Source: Isoetes taiwanensis (Eukaryota > Streptophyta > Lycopodiopsida > Isoetales > Isoetaceae). From it: 64,000 bases of DNA. The notes under the pieces were generated by a model that was not told the origin of the DNA, made no database searches, and saw only the letters and a program-made list of their open reading frames with translations. The translations under genes were made by a program, and so were the position numbers. Positions within the stretch are counted from its first letter, which is position 1. Every line of letters begins with the position of its first letter. Location: assembly GCA_021234155.1 (NCBI GenBank), contig JAJEKV010000132.1, positions 250,001 to 314,000 of the forward strand, written 5' to 3'. This document shows positions 19,852-30,599 of the stretch, piece by piece.

Positions 19852-20650
19852 TTTATACATAGAGTATTAATACATTGTGTATTTGTACACCATTTATTTA
19901 TACTTATAGTATTTTGTACACATGGTATTTATACGTGTAGTTTGACAAAATAGAGTACTTATACATAGAGTATTAATACATTGTGTATTTGTACACAGAG
20001 TATTTATACTTATAGTATTTTGTACACATGGTATTTATACGTGTAGTTTTACAAAATTGAGTACTTATACATAGAGTATTTTGTACACATGGTATTTATA
20101 CGTGTAGTTTTACAAAATTGAGTACTTATACATAGAGTATTAATACATTGTGTATTTGTACACAGAGTATTTATACTTATAGTATTTTGTACACATGGTA
20201 TTTATACGTGTAGTTTTACAAAATTGAGTAATACATAGAGTATTTTGTACACATGGTATTTATACGTGTAGTTTTACAAAATTGAGTACTTATACATAGA
20301 GTATTTTGTACACATGGTATTTATACGTGTAGTTTTACAAAATTGAGTACTTATACATAGAGTATTAATACATTGTGTATTTGTACACAGAGTATTTATA
20401 CTTATAGTATTTTGTACACATGGTATTTATACGTGTAGTTTTACAAAATTGAGTACTTATACATAGAGTATTAATACATTGTGTATTTGAACACAGAGTA
20501 TTTGTACGTATAGTATTTTGTACATGTGGTATTTATACGTATAGTATTTTGCACATACATCGAGCATTTCAACATTGCACACTAAGTATTTAAACAAATG
20601 GTATTTATACACAGAGTATTTCTACATAGAGTACTTGTGCTAAACTCATC
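19852..20650. repeat. GTATTTATAC minisatellite, array 2, with higher-order units
   Basis: Same basic word as array 1, organised here into higher-order units. A ~105-bp unit (gtacttatacatagag, gtattaatacattgtg, tatttgtacacagag, tttatacttatagta, ttttacaaaattga) recurs about five times. A shorter ~62-bp version that skips the middle words is interspersed around 20045-20340. Copies are nearly identical, so the array expanded recently. It lies immediately 3' of the transposase gene. Confidence 0.93.
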
Positions 20651-20699
20651 AAATTAAAAACCATAGTATTTGTGCAAAACTCAAGATATTACAAACCAT

Positions 20700-23588
20700 C
20701 TAAGCAAGGCTCTCCATCTCAACTTCCTTCCAACTCCGTTTCTTGTCCTTTGGCCCCCTCTTCCCTATTTCCAAGAGTGGCTTCATCCTTGCAAGGCTCG
20801 TTCCATATGCCTCCTCTTCCTCCAGCACTGACAAAGACGATATAGTTGTGTCTGGTCCATCCTCTTCGTCCATCCTCTCAAGCCTGGTGTCGACTTGTCT
20901 CATCATCACCTCTGTGGCTATGAGGAGGCTGGGATCCTTGGAGGCCCGTCCCATAACCCTTGCAACACACGATTCTAGTGAGGCCCTAGCTTCCTCTACG
21001 GTCAACCCAACTTTCTTCATAGGGAGAATGTCATCCTCTAGACTAACTATCTCTTCAGGTGAATCTCCAGGGGGAACCCCAAGTGTACAAGGGCGCAAGT
21101 GCTCCATGCCACCACTTGCATTTCCATAATCGGAACCTAGAACCTTCAAGATGTCCTGCTCTCTGTAGCTGTCTATTAGTTGGATAACCTTAACTTGGTG
21201 TTTGCAAAGGTTACCTTTGGCACCCCATGGGCAATCACAACTCGCCCAATTCCTATGTGCCCCACTCACAAAGTACGGTTGGCGGTTGAGATCAAGAGTC
21301 TGGACATATGCCTCCCCTCCTTCGAGGTCTACAAAGGTGACTGCATCATCCGGAATGCGCCTCGCCCCTCGAATAGCCGATTCTATAATTTTCTCTTGTG
21401 ATGTGTTTATGACAAAACCAGCCTCTTTCATCCCCCTGTGTGGTTGTAAATGAAACAACGTGGAGTGTTAGTGCACACGTAAATATACAAAATACGTTAT
21501 CTTTTGCAAATTACCTTGAGTATGTTGTATGTGCCTCAACTTCATTGACAAGCATATGTAGTAGCCAGTCCATCCTCCTGCCCTTCAGTTGTGATTTGGA
21601 GATGCCCAGTCGCATCTTTAGTATCTTGTGCCAACCCTCTATTGCAGCATTGGTTTCTTGGTTTGAATGGGGGAACATTCTTGTGGCCAACACCCATTCA
21701 CATATATTGCGAGTCCACTCTCGACTCATGTAGGAGGCCAATTTGGGATACTGAGGATACTTTCCTTTCAGGGTTTCCAACTTTCTCAAAGCTTCTACTT
21801 TAACAGCCTCATTGTAATCCTCTCCATAGTCATTGTTACCTGGGGGACACTTGATTCCATACATGATCTCACCCAATTCCTTAAACATTTGGTTCCTTAT
21901 CTCCTTGTTCTTCACGTTCTTGACTAACCACTTCAACTAGTCTCATGCAAAGGTTCAAGCGCACGCCAGGGTAAACCTGAAGTGTAGAGAGATGCCACAT
22001 GCTCATAGAGTGTGCAAAATGAACCACTTAAAATTGCTCATAGTGGAAACATTGTTACCTTTTTAATTGCATGTATTTCGGCATCACAAGAATCGGTGAT
22101 AAAGCATGAGGGCTTCCAGGTTGAGTCATGGCGTTCAACCCACACTTTCATGGCTTCTAGCCATCTTGCAATTGCATCTTTCTTCTGGGAGTTCGTGATA
22201 ATCCAAGCCAAAGGCATCCCATTGAAGTACTCATCGAATCCAATGATAGTGAAGAGGTAGTACCTTTAATGTAAAATAGCAACACAACTTAAGAATGTTA
22301 GCAAGGAAGCTAAAATTTTATATGAGCATTGAAATGCAAGAGGTGCAACCCTACCTCATCCCGTTTGTCTTGTAGGTGGAGTCAAGACACAATGTCCTAT
22401 CCTTTCCAAATCTCAACAAGGCTCCTCTTTGGGTGGGAGTCATAACCCCCAATTGGAAGATGTCACCTTGCTCATAATGGAATACACTGTCAAGGTGTTG
22501 TTGCACCCACATATGAGTGCTTGTAGCTTCATCTTCATGCAACTTCCAAATATTTCGGGTCACTTCCTTTTCAATGTTGTAGATTTCATGCATCTTTAAC
22601 ATGTCATCTCTCGAAAGGCCCTCCAAACCAAGTAGTTCCTTCTTCAAGCTCATTCTTGGTGGATATTCATCACCATTCTAGGTGCAATGTAATGCAATAG
22701 CTTTTGTTTGATCCATTCTCTCTTTTCATCCGTGAGCCATGGAGCCAGCCTATACCTCAACCCTTTCTCAGCAGCTAAAGCTTTACGTGGCAAATTTGAC
22801 CTTGCTGGTTCACATGATCCCATTTGTGGTAGGTAATTTGAGTGGTTTCCGGAAGAAGGTAGAGCTGTCTCAAAGTGAAATGACATTGGCATCCCCTTCT
22901 AACACTCTCCCCCCTTTGAACCCTCCTCCTCCTTTGCCCTGGAGGAGGAGGTCGATCTTCCACAACATGGGTGTTCCTGAAATTGTCTTGGGGCCCAAAA
23001 CTACACCCGCATTGCTTTCCACCATTGAGGATGAATCAGCCATGCTTTAATTTCCATGTGTAATCTACAAAACTAAAGAACTACATACCTTTTAGGAGAA
23101 AGATATGTCCAGGATGCGGAGTTTTGATAGCCCCTTATTCATTTGAGAGCTTCTATATATAGAAGTTGCGGGGTGCATCCCCATTTTTTGCTCCCAAAGA
23201 ACGAAAAGGGACTTCGATTGGTGGGAATATAGGAAACCCACACCAATTGAGTGCCTCCTCCATCAGATCGGGGACCACGGTGCTCTAGAACCGTCCAGGG
23301 CAGCCGACTGTGGTCAAAATGCCCTTCTGCAGGGTTTGTTTGCCAAATCTCTGCTTGCACCTGCCACAGAAAGCGTAATTAGAGCTTAGCCACAACAAAG
23401 AGATGGAACTGGACAGTGTTCCAGGCACTTGCCTCCTCAATCTTCTCTTCGAGGTCCATGACAACCTCCGCTGAGGACTCCTGGCCGCTGTGATCGTGGA
23501 GTTCCAGTGCCAAACGTACGCAGGTGATTCCGTCCGGTGGAATCGACAAACTTACGTCCGCAGGCCGGACGAACTCACGACGCCACAA
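20700..23588 (-). CDS. MULE transposase, multi-exon, with SWIM zinc finger
   Basis: This catalyses cut-and-paste of the element in the nucleus. Exons on the minus strand: 23588-23379 (weak); 23360-23139 (EIWQTNPAEGHFDHS); 22892-22653 and 22653-22351, in frames offset by one at 22650; 22262-22050; 21936-21511; 21458-20700. Catalytic DDE residues appear as CLDSTYKTNGMR (first Asp), FITDSCDAEIHAIKK (second Asp) and ETNAAIEGWHKILK (Glu). The final exon has the SWIM motif CDCPWGAKGNLCKH (CxC, six residues, CxH) and an acidic tail ending KRSWKEVEMESLA. Introns with GT-AG fit at 22340-22262 and after IHAIKK. The offset at 22650 (ATGA overlap) and the unclear exon before VKNVKNK may be real lesions. 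It lies inside the right TIR, transcribed away from it. Confidence 0.87.
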
Positions 23589-24420
23589 TGTCCATCAACC
23601 GGTTTTTGCGAACGGACCGGATGCATCCACCTGTCGTTCCTGCAGAATCACCTGTGTCGGAATCACCTGTATCGGAATCACCTGGGGAGTGATTATATCC
23701 TGCGGGATCACGGAGGAGTGATTCCATCTGGCGGAATCACGGAGGAATGATTCCATCCGGTAGAATCGCTACGGATTGATTCAATTCGACGGAATCACTA
23801 GACTGTGATTCTGTCTCACGGAATAGCGCTGCTGTGATACCGTCGGGCGGAATGCATTCGTCGTGATTCCATCTCGAAGAATCGCGCAGTTGTGATTCCA
23901 CGGGGCTGAATCCATGGTCGTGATTCCGTTCGGCGGAATAGCTATGACGTTGTGATTCTATCTGGCGGAACATATTCCTGGTGATTCCGTCTCGAAGAAT
24001 CGGACATTTGTGATTCCACAGGAGTGAATCGCGTGCTCGTTATTCCATCCGGTGGAATAGTCACGTTGTGATTCCACCTGGCGGGATACGAGTTGTGATT
24101 CCATCTCACGGAATCAGACATTCGAGATTCCATCTGGCGGAATAGCATGGTTGTGATTCCGTCTGGCGGAATAATCACGTCCTTCGTGATACCTTCCGGA
24201 GGAATACATTTGCGTAGTGATTCCGTCTCGTGGAATGACTCGGGGGAGATTCCGTCGCAAGGGAGAATACCGTTGTGATACCACCGGAAGGTATATATCC
24301 CCTGAAAGCGACCCTGTCAGGTACGGAAAACGGGGCATCGGGTACGGATAACGGGGTTGCGGCCTGGTGATTCTGCGGCAAGGAATATTTTGCGAAGGAA
24401 TCACAATAACCGGGGTAAAA
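23520..24420. repeat. Right subterminal GGAATCAC array
   Basis: About thirty copies of gtgattcc or ggaatca(c) occur with spacings of 20-32 bp, most as facing dyads such as gtgattccgtctggcggaat. The array overlaps the presumed first transposase exon and continues into the right TIR. ORFs with RWNH or PPDGIT peptides are repeat translations. Confidence 0.92.
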
Positions 24421-24431
24421 ATATTTTGTTC
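24366..24431 (-). repeat. Right terminal inverted repeat of the large MULE
   Basis: Reverse complement of 12893-12958 with few mismatches; it is followed at once by the second acatatttt (24432-24440). Confidence 0.9.
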
Positions 24432-24440
24432 CACATATTT

Positions 24441-26689
24441 TTATGTATATTTACATGCAGCATCATTGCAAACAAGCACCATAAGAAACAACCTGCACAA
24501 TCCGACAGAGAAGCAGGACATCAAGAATTCCGACAGTCTTCAAAAAGCCTCTCTTTTGTTGGGACCACCCACGTTGGGATCGTGCCGGCGCCAAATAGAC
24601 TCCAACATATATGGAATATATGAAATGATACAGTTAGTGATAGGGATATGATTGTGTTTGACCATGTGTAGCATGTTGTGCATGTTCGTGCACGTAATCG
24701 CATACAAAGTAAATCATGTGTGCAAGCTAGAAATATTTTGCTTGATTTCATAGATAAATAGATAGATAGTAACCAAGCTAACTTACATCACAGTTGCACA
24801 TTTGAGATTGAGCTCAAGAGATGTCAAGTATGCATGGGTGTGTGCCACTCAAAGAATAAAATGATTGGAACGAACAATATAATCTAAGATCGATGTTTCC
24901 TCTCCCTTTTTTTTTAAGGATAAAAAATTTTTCATTCATAGATAAACTCTTACAAAGCCCTATAGCCCTCATGTACAAGTTTGAAAAGGGGTAGCCACAA
25001 AGACAGATGGTTTTAATCTTCCCATTTTACTTTGCAAACGCCCCCAAAAATCTTTGGGTGTTGTTTATTGTTTTGTTGTTGGGGGCTTTTCATGCTCAAC
25101 GGGATGTTCTTGCAGTTGCATCTGGCCACAAGGTATTTTGTTTGGCCTTATTTTATGCTTTCGTTTTCAAAGAGACGGGGAGGAAGGAAGGCCCCCATAG
25201 TCAAATGGTGTAATCCATCTGTATGCAGGCTGAAATAGTTTCTATATGCTTGGCATTATTTATTTTGTGGCTTCATTGTTTAGAAATAACAGGAAAACCA
25301 GAAAAATGCTCCAGCCAAAATAGTTCTTGGACTCCATTGATCCATTGATTGTATGATAAGCATGCAAGAACCCAAGTAGCTCGAGATTGAATAGACACTT
25401 GTAATGGAAACATTTTGCAGGTTGATATAGAAGATGATCACTAATAAATAAATGAGAAGTTGGTTTTGGTTTTCTGAGGTGCGTAGTTTGCTTGCAGAAA
25501 TATCAGGTATGGGCTTTCCTTATTTAGTATTTGCTTTCCCTTGCTGCTCTCTGCAGTAAAAATGACTCTCCATGTATTATTTTTTACAGGTTCGTCTATA
25601 CATGACCCAATCTCTTAATCAAATTTTTTAGGAGCTCTTTGCATAAACTTTTGGCTTGAGGAAGTCCAGGTTAGTGTGATCATTCTGGTACTTTACAGTG
25701 TCACTTCTTATTACATTTTTCTTAGACATAAATGCTTGTCCAGAAAATGAAAGAAACATTTGATGTTCTATCGAGAGACAGAAAAGAATGGATATATTCC
25801 TTTCCAGATTCCACAGGCAACTAATGCAGCTCAGAGATCTTAGCGATAAAGAAGATGCTAACCGATAACATGCACTGACACCATAGACTTCCCTAGGGAC
25901 CTAGACAATATTGCAAGTGTCTCATAACACTCTTAAAATCTTTGACATAAATAACCCGGACTGTCTTAATGTTAAACTAGAGCTACCTTAAACAAAGAGT
26001 AAGCAACAAAACAACACCAACAAAAAGGAGTCAAATGTAGCACTAAGAAACCACTAGCAAGCAATAGAATTTCAACTCTTAAAACATGCTCAAAACGTGC
26101 CAAAACAACTACACCAATTGAAACCAAATCTCTCCTTGTGACCAAACTTCCCCAATCTTATACGACAACCAAACCATTACATGATTATGTCACGAAATAC
26201 CTAACATTCAAATTCACGAGCACATGCAACTCTAGCAAGCAAAACCCAAGATCAAATTAGAGAAGAAACCTTCGAAATCTCACGCCCAACTCTTAGTTAG
26301 GTTATAACATTATCCCACTTCCAAAAAATGTTGGTTGCTTGGTTGGTTGGTTGGTTGCCAAATCTTACGTTTCACTCATTCCTCGACGTTGCTTCCGTAA
26401 CCCAAAACAAATCCAATACGTAACCTGTCTTTTTATAGACTATATAGTGCCCTCTAAACACAAATTTAACATTAATTATATTAAACAAAAGTTGTATTTT
26501 AATTGTCAAATGCATTGTTCTACATTAACTTAAATGATAAAGATTTGCTTATATTAACAGCAGCTAAATTTGCAAAGAAACACTAAATTCTTCCACACAT
26601 TCCCACCTTCAAGTGAATGCTATGTATGCTCGTCTGTGGTCACTCCAGTAGCAATGGCCGATGTCGTAAAGTGCAGGCTTGAAGTCTGT
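24441..26689. other. Intergenic, no supported gene
   Basis: AT-rich with a short gatagata run near 24755, an A/T homopolymer patch near 24910 and a ggttggttggtt run near 26335. Short ORFs (such as 25007-25213) match nothing I know and lack support. Confidence 0.5.
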
Positions 26690-26905
26690 TTAGATATGAT
26701 CAAGCAGTGTCGCGGAGCACGTGGCGGCATTCACTTGTTGGACTTGGCCGGGCACGGTGGCTTGTAACGCCGCGATGATGATGTTTTGTCGCAGGGCGTC
26801 TACGTTGAAATCTCCCATGAGGACAGTCCTAGCGGCGTTGGCTTCAAGCGTGGATTGCGATGTTGAACTCTCCGGCAATGGAGGGCAACCCTCCGTGCGC
26901 AGCAT
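26690..26905 (-). pseudogene. Fragment of a LINE-type endonuclease domain
   Basis: The minus-strand frame contains RTVLMGDFNVDALR and, about 35 residues later, SATLLDHI. These are the GDFN and T/S-LLDH blocks of the endonuclease/exonuclease/phosphatase fold used by apurinic-type LINE endonucleases. Only about 70 residues are open. No reverse transcriptase was found adjacent, so it is an isolated fragment. Confidence 0.5.
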
Positions 26906-26947
26906 CTTGTTTTTCTTGATAGTTAGTTACTTATGATTCTAGTGTCT

Positions 26948-27953
26948 GATCCCATCGATCCGAGACATCGGATCGCCATTCTAGAATGGGACGAGCATGC
27001 ATGTTTTGCATGCATGCGGGCGGCGCATGCCCGTTCTGGTTGGGAGTTCGCTATTTTAGGCGCGTTTCTGCATCAACATCTCATCGGTGCTTCCTCTTCT
27101 CTCTCAGCAGTACCTTTTCTCTTTGAATTGTTTTCCAGGCAGAGGAGAGGCTTCTTCCTGCTTGGTTTGGCCAATTTGGCGTTTCTTTCATGCTGTCCTT
27201 GTCCGGCCTTTAGCCTTCGTCCTGTGACCTTCGTCCTCGATCCTAGTTTGTAAGGAAGTTCTCTGGTATTCGGGCGGTTTGTTGGTTTCATGCGAGTCCC
27301 ATTCTAGAATCCCATCGATCCGAGACATTGGATATGGGACGAGCATGCATGTTTTGCATGCATGCGGACGGCGCATGCCCGTTCTGGTTGGGAGTTCGCT
27401 ATTTTAGGCGCGTTTCTGCATCAACATCTCATCGGCGCTTCCTCTTCTCTCTCAGCAGTACCTTTTTCTCTTTGAACCCACCCCCTTCTTTGTTTATTAT
27501 ATTTGTCGCGTGGCACGTGGCAGAATCAGCCCCCCTCCACTCACGGGAGGTTTGTTTTGTTTCGTTTTTTTTGGTGTTGGTGATGTGCAGGTACAGGTTG
27601 GCGCACGACATCTGTTTCGACTTCTCCATTCGTGGGATTTGGGAGCGATTTCTCTGCCTTGCATTTGTCTAAGCCCCTTGCTGAAGGTTTATCACTAGGG
27701 TTTTTCCTCGAAAACCCGAAAGGGCGGGGTTTTTTAATCCCGGTGATAAGCTTTCGGCAGGTACACCAGCCAAACATCTGTTAGCATTGTATTTTTGGGG
27801 TCCAAATGATATAATTGGATTTTTCCCTTTATTTTTCGTGGGTAGTTCGCATGTGTGCGGCTACCCACTATCCACCATTGTAGAAAATCTGCTGAGATGA
27901 ATGAGAAGCCTATCGGGCAGTTTGTTGGTTTCATGCGGTCCCATTCTAGAATG
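26948..27953. mobile_element. Tandem pair of non-autonomous elements with CATTCTAGAATG ends
   Basis: Left end cattctagaatgggac (26977-26992) is matched inverted at 27938-27953 (gtcccattctagaatg), and the same inverted end occurs at 27296-27310. Between them, 26985-27128 and 27334-27476 are near-identical (gcatgcatgttttgcatgca, then ttgggagttcgctatttt). gtttgttggtttcatgcg precedes both right ends. The arrangement is therefore unit A (to 27310) followed by unit B (27301-27953) sharing a junction. Both units are also preceded by cccatcgatccgagacat. No transposase is inside. Confidence 0.7.
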
Positions 27954-28035
27954 TAGTTTTTCATTTTTTGCTTCTAGGAAACATATAGAAAACAAAAAAT
28001 ATGGCTTGCTAGGGATAGTATAGAGACCCACGCTA

Positions 28036-28956
28036 CATATTCTAAACAAGGCGCACCTTGAATTACCTCAGTCATCGAATCGGTCCATCCTATGACCCAG
28101 ATCGTATGTTGGAGCTTCTGAGCGCCTCTCATTTTGAATATGCAGCAAAATAACAGGGGTTCCAGGGGATTTGATATGGATATAAAAATAACAATTCCTA
28201 AAACCTAGACCATATATCCTCAAAACAATTGAATAAGTTGTTATAAAAAAAACATAGATTCAAGATAAAAAATAATCACATTAGCTCGGTGGGTATATTG
28301 GTTAAAGTAGTCTTATTAGGACATTGAGTTATTTTGGTAGAGGTTCAAGCTCCAATATTTCATATTCTAAAATCTTAGGCAAAGCCGTATAGAGGTTCAA
28401 TATTCCGTCAAAACCTTAGGTGAAATCGTATTTCATATTTCAAAATCATAGGCGCCTCCAATCATAAATGACTATAAGTGAAACGAGAGGTGTGGTAGTC
28501 GAGGGTGCACCCCGTTTAGAATATGTAGCAAAATAACAGGGGGGTTCCAGAGGGATTTGATATGGATATAAAAATAACAAATCCTCAAACCATAGACTAT
28601 AAATCCCTAAAACAATTGAATAAGTTATTATAAAAAAAATATAGATTCATGATAAAAAATAATCACATTAGCTCAGTGGGTATATTGGTTAAAGTAGTCT
28701 TATTAGGACATTGAGTTATTTTGGTAGAGGTAAGCTCCCGTATTTCATATTCTAGGCAAAGCCGTATAGAGGTTCGATATTCCCTCAAAACCTTAGGCGA
28801 AATCGTATTTCATGTTTCAAAATCATAGGCCCCTCCAATCATAAACGACTATAAGCAAAACGAGAGGTGCCCAGAGGCCCCAACATACGATCTGGGCCAT
28901 AGGATCGACGGATCCGACGACTGTAGTAGTCGAGGGTGCACCTCATTTAGAATATG
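28036..28956. mobile_element. MITE-like element with ~95-bp terminal inverted repeats and a doubled core
   Basis: Left TIR 28036-28130 (catattctaaacaaggcgca onward) pairs with the right TIR 28860-28956 in reverse, sharing caacatacgatctggg and its flanks at about three-quarters identity. Inside, a 383-bp core (28136-28518) is followed by a second copy (28519-28949). The junction at 28493-28525 keeps a truncated copy of the right end (gagggtgcacc, tttagaatatg). No long ORF. No clear target-site duplication could be identified. Confidence 0.75.
28281..28353 (+). other. tRNA-like A-box/B-box pair inside the MITE-like element
   Basis: ttagctcggtgggta at 28281 resembles an RNA polymerase III A box, and ggttcaagctcc at 28342-28353 fits a B box, about 60 bases apart with a weak anticodon-like stem between. 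The second core copy keeps the A-like box (ttagctcagtggg, 28668) but has lost the ttc of the B box (28729-28738). It may be a tRNA-derived SINE head or a chance similarity. Confidence 0.35.
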
Positions 28957-29168
28957 ATCAGGGGCTCATAAGATTTAAAATATATCTAACATTTTGGAAT
29001 AGAAATACGGGAACTCATCTCTATCTTTATGACCAATTCTCTTCAGGCACTCGTTGACCCGCCATTGACCCACCATAGACCCTTGACCTTGACAACAAAA
29101 TGAAAGTCTATCCATTTGACCTAGGCTTTTGACTTTTCTCAAGAAAAAAGTTTTCCTTATGTCGAGAT

Positions 29169-30290
29169 CTATCTGATCATTTGCTGTGGAGAATATCTAC
29201 ATGTTAATTGCCTTCTTATCCTATGTTCAAAACAAAACTGTTTAAATCTGCTTGCCAGATATTCACCCCCTCTATTTGACCTAATACATTTAAGCATGCC
29301 CCCTGTTTGTCTTTCCATTTCACTCACATATTGCTTAAAGGCATCAAATGCTTTATCTTTAGAGGAAAGTAGATAGGATTTTTTCATTCTACTAAAATCA
29401 TCAATGAAAGATATATAATATTTCTTGCCTGTTCTTCCCTCTATATTCAACGGTCCACAAAGATCTGTATGGATAAGGTCAAGAGGACCTGCAGCCCTTT
29501 TCTTTGATTTGCTAAAGGGTAATCTAGTCAACTTCCCTAACAAATAACCTGGGCAAATAATTTTTTCCATCTTCTCCATGAATATACCCCTTTTTTTATC
29601 ATATACCTAATGTTATTTGTGCGTGTATGTGCAAGCCTGCTATGCCAAACTGAAACTGGAGAAACTGACAGCATATTTATGCTTTGCAGCATTCTATTAG
29701 AGTATTGAAATAGATTTCCAATACGTTTCGCAAAAAACTTTAGTTCATCATCAAGCAATATTTTACAACCCTCTTTGCCAAATGTTAATTCATAACCTAA
29801 GTCAACCAGTTGGCATACAGATATAAGATTCTTATACAGTCCTGGAACACACAAAACATTCGAAACATCGACTCTATTTCCTTGCAAATCAAACAGTTTT
29901 AACATCCCTTTACCTACCACCTCTTGCAAGTTTCCCCTAACTGTACATGACTCAGATTTTTACTAACACAAATATCTACCAGAAAATCAGCAGAATTGAC
30001 TGCTGATCGCTCAGCTCCACTATTAACTATAAATACACCAGTTTCATAGTTAGAATCGTATTCATCCATATATGTTGCAAAAACAGTATGTGTTACCTCT
30101 TGATCATCTTCTTGTTCTTGCTTATCCTGTTCATGCACGACTTCTTGAGTTATATTAACTCCACCACTTCTTCTTCCTCTTCCCCTTAATGAGCTTTCTC
30201 TTCCTCTATAAGAAGAGCTTCCCCTCGCAGAATTCCATCTCCCTCATTCTTTATTATAATTCTTGGGACTAAAACACGTTGTGGAGACAT
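29169..30290 (-). pseudogene. Ty1/copia protease-integrase fragment, catalytic residues mutated
   Basis: Reading down the minus strand: an RGR-rich gag tail (SARGSSSYRGRESSLRGRGR), then protease with FIVNSGAE where active members have VDSGA. A frameshift near 29925 follows, then LQGNRVDVSNVLCVPGL and the pre-integrase box VWHSRLAHTRTNNIRYMIKKG. After another shift near 29560 comes the integrase core: LIHTDLCGPL, YISFIDDFSR and IRSNRGGEY, where active copies have RSDxGGEY. The fragment ends before the integrase Glu region; RT and RNase H are missing. Loss of the protease Asp and the second integrase Asp, both to Asn, plus two frameshifts, make it inactive. Confidence 0.88.
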
Positions 30291-30599
30291 GCCTTTCTGG
30301 TCCATGGAACAGAAATGGTCCCCAGGACAACTCTAGTGATAAGGAAGATGAGATCCATGTCTACAGCAATGGAGTTGAACCATCATTCAATTAAATTGGG
30401 TTTATGTCTTAATTTTGGGACAAATTTCCTATTGCATGTTTTTAGTAGCATATTCAAATTCACACATTTCACCTCAAAATTATGAAAACGTAATATCATG
30501 TTATTTACAAAATAGTCAATATTTCACAATATAGCACCATATCATAAAAACGTGATAACAAAAATTTACATAGTTATTCAACTTTCTTCAAGCACCCCC

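Larger units (their letters stand above)
12893..24431 (-). mobile_element. Giant Mutator-like element (11.5 kb) carrying a Ulp1-type protease
   Basis: Bounds: TIRs of about 66 bp at 12893-12958 and 24366-24431, flanked by the perfect 9-bp duplication acatatttt. Inside, on the minus strand, is a multi-exon transposase (20700-23588) with MULE DDE residues and a SWIM zinc finger. On the plus strand are a C2H2 protein gene (13907-14926), a Ulp1/C48-like cysteine protease gene (15560-16309) and one member of a paralogous gene pair (17266-17705). Its partner is inverted at 19053-19424. Spacers hold GGAATCAC palindrome arrays and two GTATTTATAC arrays. MULEs with captured Ulp1-like protease genes are known in plants (Kaonashi/KI-MULE type), and this layout fits that idea. 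The near-intact genes, matching TIRs and perfect target duplication suggest comparatively recent insertion. Small frameshifts (near 14600, 17520 and 22650) mean activity is unproven. Confidence 0.88.

Noticed and set aside
23490-24434. Several ORFs with RWNH or PPDGIT repeats
   Set aside because: Translations of the GGAATCAC array, not proteins.
28281-28353. A true tRNA gene
   Set aside because: No acceptor stem, weak anticodon arm and an A-to-B distance slightly too long; kept only as a tRNA-like remnant.
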